Origin: an uncultured Collinsella sp. | Lineage (GTDB): Bacteria > Actinomycetota > Coriobacteriia > Coriobacteriales > Coriobacteriaceae | Direction: 5' to 3' | DNA: 7,906 nucleotides | NCBI GenBank assembly: GCA_900545995.1 | Contig: URBM01000089.1 | Location: forward strand, 1-7,906 | Shown: positions 5,492 through 7,906 of the stretch, in pieces | How positions within the stretch are numbered: the stretch's first letter is position 1 | How the letters are laid out: each line of letters begins with the position of its first letter | Program-made: the position numbers and the translations under genes | Notes under the pieces: model-generated | What the model was told of the DNA's origin: nothing | Databases searched by the model: none | What the model saw: the letters and a program-made list of their open reading frames with translations, nothing else

Positions 5492-6856
5492 CTAGTTCTT
5501 CAGCGAGTTCAGCGGTGCCGGGAAGCGTCCACCACGGTGGGCGAGCACGGTGCCGGCGTTGGGGTTCACCGGCATGATGGGCGCACGGCCAAACAGGCCG
5601 CCGTACTCGACGCAGTCGCCCACGCCCTTGCCAATGGCGGGAATCACGCGGACGGCCGTGGTTTTGTTGTTGATGACGCCGATAGCCATCTCGTCGGCGA
5701 TGATGCCGGCGATGGTCTCGACCGGGGTGTCGCCGGGGATGGCGATCATGTCCAGGCCGACGGAGCACACGCAGGTCATGGCCTCGAGCTTCTCGAGCGA
5801 AAGCGCGCCGGCCTCGACGGCGGCGATCATGCCGGCATCCTCGGACACGGGGATAAAGGCGCCGGAGAGACCACCCACGCTGGAGCTGGCCATGACGCCG
5901 CCCTTCTTGACGGCATCGTTGAGCATGGCGAGCGCGCAGGTCGTGCCCGGGCCACCGCAGGTGCCAACACCGATGATCTCGAGGATGCGGGCAACGGAGT
6001 CGCCGATGGCAGGCGTGGGAGCCAGCGACAGGTCGACAATGCCCTTCTCGACACCCAGGCGATGGGCGGCCTCGCGGCTCATGAGCTCCCCGGCGCGGGT
6101 GATCTTAAAGGCGGTCTGCTTAATCTTTTCGGCGACTTCCATCATCGATGCGGAATCGGGCAGCGTCTCCAGGGCTGCGGCCATAACGCCGGGGCCCGAA
6201 ACGCCTACGTTGATGACGGCGTCGGCCTCGCCACCGCCGTGGACGGCGCCCGCCATAAACGGGGAGTCCTCGACCATATTGGCAAAGCAGACAAACTTGG
6301 AAGCGCCGACGGAGTCCTGGTCGGCCGTGAGCTTAGCGGCGTCGATGATGGTCTGCGCAGCCATGAGTACGGCGTCCATGTTGATGCCGGCACGCAGACT
6401 GGCGACGTTGACGCTGGAGCAGACGCGGCTCGTGGTGGCGAGCGCCTGCGGGATGGACTGGATGACGCGGCGGTCGGCGTCGCCGATGCCCTTCTGAACG
6501 AGCGCGGAGAAGCCGCCCAGGTAATCGATGCCGAGCGTCTCGGCCGCGCGGTCGAGGGCATGCGCGATGGGGGTGAGGTCCTCATCCTTGCAGCACGCGG
6601 CGATCTGCGCCACCGGGGTGACGGAGACGCGCTTGTTGACGATGGGGATACCGTACTCGCGCTCGAGGTTCTCGGCGGTCTCGACCAGGTGCTCAGCCGT
6701 GTGCGTCACGTGGTCGTAGATCTTCGTGCACATGCGGTCGAGGTTCTCGTCGCCGCAACCCATGAGCGAAACACCCATGGTGATGGTCCTGATGTCGAGG
6801 TTCTGCTCCTCAACCATGCCGCGGGTTTCCGCGATTTCTGCGGGCGTGATCGCCAT
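5492..6856 (-). CDS. DUF711 / UPF0210 'PFL family' protein, function unknown
   Basis: A 454-residue cytoplasmic protein of the widely conserved UPF0210 family, whose usual length is about 445-455. It matches the family nearly end to end: LDIRTITMGVSL (20-31), NKRVSVTP (74-81), GGFSALVQKG (114-123), CSSVN (146-150), INVGVSGPGV (215-224), LSLAPTPAIGDSVARILE (277-294), VGGLSGAFIPVSED (327-340), CVCSVGLDMIAIPGD (362-376) and the PAPLNSLKN terminus. The family is related in fold to pyruvate formate-lyase, but the C-terminus has no RVxGY glycyl-radical motif, so it is not a glycyl radical enzyme. Its reaction is unknown. The start at ATG 6856 is set by AGGAG (6868-6864) with a 7-nt spacer and by homology; the frame stays open to 6913 but that extension crosses a hairpin. 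In streptococci this gene follows a small ACT-domain gene; here it follows a metH-like gene instead. Strong codon bias suggests good expression. Confidence 0.93.
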   Translation of the reverse strand: MAITPAEIAETRGMVEEQNLDIRTITMGVSLMGCGDENLDRMCTKIYDHVTHTAEHLVETAENLEREYGIPIVNKRVSVTPVAQIAACCKDEDLTPIAHALDRAAETLGIDYLGGFSALVQKGIGDADRRVIQSIPQALATTSRVCSSVNVASLRAGINMDAVLMAAQTIIDAAKLTADQDSVGASKFVCFANMVEDSPFMAGAVHGGGEADAVINVGVSGPGVMAAALETLPDSASMMEVAEKIKQTAFKITRAGELMSREAAHRLGVEKGIVDLSLAPTPAIGDSVARILEIIGVGTCGGPGTTCALAMLNDAVKKGGVMASSSVGGLSGAFIPVSEDAGMIAAVEAGALSLEKLEAMTCVCSVGLDMIAIPGDTPVETIAGIIADEMAIGVINNKTTAVRVIPAIGKGVGDCVEYGGLFGRAPIMPVNPNAGTVLAHRGGRFPAPLNSLKN

Positions 6857-6863
6857 CCTTGCG

Positions 6864-6868
6864 CTCCT
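6864..6868 (-). promoter_or_regulatory. ribosome binding site setting the start of the DUF711 gene
   Basis: AGGAG on the - strand with a 7-nt spacer to ATG 6856 supports this start rather than the in-frame codon 19 residues upstream at 6913, which has no ribosome site. Confidence 0.8.
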
Positions 6869-6891
6869 ATCTGCCAAAACGAGCATAGTCT

Positions 6892-6920
6892 TATCTATTC
6901 TAACGTGCCGCACGTGCCAA
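6892..6920 (-). promoter_or_regulatory. possible promoter of the DUF711 gene
   Basis: On the - strand TTGGCA (6920-6915) is followed after 17 bp by TAGATA (6897-6892), about 35 bp before the start codon. The -35 is good (5 of 6), the -10 only fair. The -35 box lies inside the loop side of the hairpin at 6902-6939. An overlapping TAGAAT (6902-6897) is a better -10 but has no partner at the right distance. Confidence 0.3.
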
Positions 6921-6939
6921 GTGGCGCGTGCGGCACGTT
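6902..6939. terminator. 17-pair hairpin between the metH-like and DUF711 genes, possible terminator
   Basis: AACGTGCCGCACG (6902-6914) and CGTGCGGCACGTT (6927-6939) pair perfectly over 13 bp. A T-G pair and three Watson-Crick pairs (G6916-C6925, C6917-G6924, C6918-G6923) extend the stem inward to 17 pairs. It begins 25 bp after the metH-like stop. For the - strand transcript the bases after the stem (AGAATAG) are a poor U-tract, so termination would be weak; on the + strand a T4 run follows, but no + strand gene needs it. It may be a partial terminator, an mRNA-stabilising stem or a protein-binding site. Confidence 0.55.
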
Positions 6940-6964
6940 TTGGTGCTCGGTTGTTTCCGTTGTG

Positions 6965-7906
6965 TTACTGCCCAAAGACCTCTTCGGCGATGCGCGCGCT
7001 CTCGGCGGCGTCCTTGGCGTAGTAGTCCGCGCCGATCTGCTTGGCGTATTCGGGGGTGAGCACGGCGCCGCCCACGATGATCTTGACGCCTGGGACCTCG
7101 GCATGAAGTAGCTTGATGGTCTCCTCCATGGCGACGACCGTGGTGGTCATAAGCGCCGAAAGGCCGACGAGCTTAATGTCGCGCTCCTTGACGGTCTTGA
7201 GCACCTCCTGCGGATCGACGTCGCGACCCAGATCAAAGACGGTATAGCCGTAGTTATCGAGCAGCATCTTAACGATGTTCTTACCGATATCGTGGATGTC
7301 ACCTTTAACGGTGGCCACGCAGATCTTACCCTTGTCGGCAATCTCGCCGGCGGGCATCAGGCGCTTGATGGTGTCGAAGCCCACGCGTGCGGCTTCGGCC
7401 GAGGCCATGAGCTGCGGCAAGAAGAACTTGCCCTGGTCAAAGAGGACGCCAACCTCGTCGAGGGCGGGGATAAAGTGGTTGTTGATGAGGTCCATGGCGT
7501 CGTGATCTGCCAGCAGACGCTCGGTCTCGGCCGCGATTTCGCCCTTGCGGCCCGAGACGACCATGTGGCGGATGGGGTCGTCGTTGCCGTCGGTGCCAGC
7601 AGCGGGCACAGTGTCGGTCGATACTGCCTGAGCCGCCGCCGGGTTCGCAGCGATCTTGTACGGATCGGTCCAGCCGGCGTAGCGCTCGATGTATCCGGTC
7701 GAGCCCTCGTCCTCAACGCTCAGGACGCGATAGCTGTAGACGGTATCCATAAAGCGCTTGGAACCCGGGTTCATGATGGGGGCATCCAGACCTGCACCAA
7801 AGGCGGCGGCCAAAAAGACCGAGCCCAGCAGCGGCCGCGCGGGCAGGCCAAAGCTGATGTTCGATACGCCGAGTGCGCACTTGACGCCCAGGCGCTCCTT
7901 GCACAG
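6965..7906 (-). CDS. MetH-like cobalamin-dependent methyltransferase, C-terminal part (5' end outside window)
   Basis: The frame is open from the right edge to TAA 6967-6965, giving 313 residues of a longer protein. Fragment residues 1-48 are the end of a pterin-binding (DHPS-type) domain, with SNISFGLPAR (15-24) and GLDAPIMNP (39-47). An Ala/Asp-rich linker follows (~78-112), then the four-helix cobalamin cap (~113-185, FIPALDEVGVLFDQGKFFLPQ) and the B12-binding Rossmann domain (~193-313). The B12 signature is exact: DIHDIG at 203-208 with the axial ligand H205, SAL at 250-252 after 41 residues, and GG at 279-280 after 26 more. The pterin-plus-B12 fusion points to methionine synthase, which moves methyl from methyltetrahydrofolate to homocysteine; the homocysteine domain would be upstream. 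The protein ends after the B12 domain, so the AdoMet-binding reactivation domain of E. coli MetH is missing. A corrinoid methyltransferase with another acceptor cannot be excluded without the N-terminus. Likely first in order before the DUF711 gene. Confidence 0.87.
   Translation of the reverse strand: MCKERLGVKCALGVSNISFGLPARPLLGSVFLAAAFGAGLDAPIMNPGSKRFMDTVYSYRVLSVEDEGSTGYIERYAGWTDPYKIAANPAAAQAVSTDTVPAAGTDGNDDPIRHMVVSGRKGEIAAETERLLADHDAMDLINNHFIPALDEVGVLFDQGKFFLPQLMASAEAARVGFDTIKRLMPAGEIADKGKICVATVKGDIHDIGKNIVKMLLDNYGYTVFDLGRDVDPQEVLKTVKERDIKLVGLSALMTTTVVAMEETIKLLHAEVPGVKIIVGGAVLTPEYAKQIGADYYAKDAAESARIAEEVFGQ

Noticed and set aside
5492..6856. DUF711 protein as a true pyruvate formate-lyase (a Cys-Cys pair is present at residues 88-89)
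   Set aside because: The Cys-Cys is at a position not conserved in the family, and the C-terminal glycyl-radical motif RVxGY is absent.
5273..7111. Long open frame (612 codons) on the + strand opposite the DUF711 gene
   Set aside because: Its protein is low-complexity Gly/Asp/His-rich with no known family. It is a GC-rich shadow of the well-conserved DUF711 and metH-like genes on the other strand.
1..7906. CRISPR arrays, tRNA/rRNA genes, transposases, phage genes
   Set aside because: No regularly spaced direct repeats, no tRNA or rRNA signatures and no transposase or integrase motifs were seen on either strand.

Overview
The window looks like chromosomal DNA from a high-GC Gram-positive gut-type actinobacterium. 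Coriobacteriia, and Collinsella-like in particular, is my best guess. This rests on the mix of gene families (a giant ATPase/BTAD regulator, a DUF711 'PFL family' protein, a MetH-type corrinoid protein), clear AGGAG-type ribosome sites and GC-rich codon choice. It is inference, because no rRNA or other phylogenetic marker is present.

Layout, left to right. At 1-302 (+) is the 3' end of nagB, closed by a textbook intrinsic terminator at 335-362. A 448-bp non-coding stretch (303-750) leads into a 999-codon + strand gene (751-3750). It encodes a cytoplasmic transcription regulator with an N-terminal STAND-like ATPase, a long helical middle, and a C-terminal winged helix plus BTAD (SARP-type) domain. 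Everything from 3820 to the right edge is on the - strand. Read in transcription order it runs: the C-terminal third of a MetH-like cobalamin-dependent methyltransferase (7906-6965), a DUF711/UPF0210 protein (6856-5492), a class I SAM-dependent methyltransferase (5167-4301) and the small CRM-domain RNA-binding protein YhbY (4119-3820). The regulator and yhbY converge on a hairpin whose U-tract points along the - strand and overlaps the regulator's stop codon.

How the genes fit together: nagB feeds amino-sugar carbon into glycolysis. The metH-like gene belongs to methionine and one-carbon metabolism. DUF711 follows it at about 108 bp, with a 17-pair hairpin between them, so shared transcription is possible but not shown. 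The SAM methyltransferase and yhbY are probably separately controlled.

The most unusual part is 5168-5491, between DUF711 and the methyltransferase. It holds a perfect 36-bp inverted repeat with a 70-bp centre that contains its own hairpin. Next comes a leader with competing short stems, then a strong U6 terminator ending only 6 nt before the Shine-Dalgarno of the methyltransferase. This arrangement suggests an attenuated or riboswitch-like leader beside a palindromic repeat element. Two start sites were corrected on ribosome-site evidence: GTG at 5167 for the methyltransferase and ATG at 6856 for DUF711.
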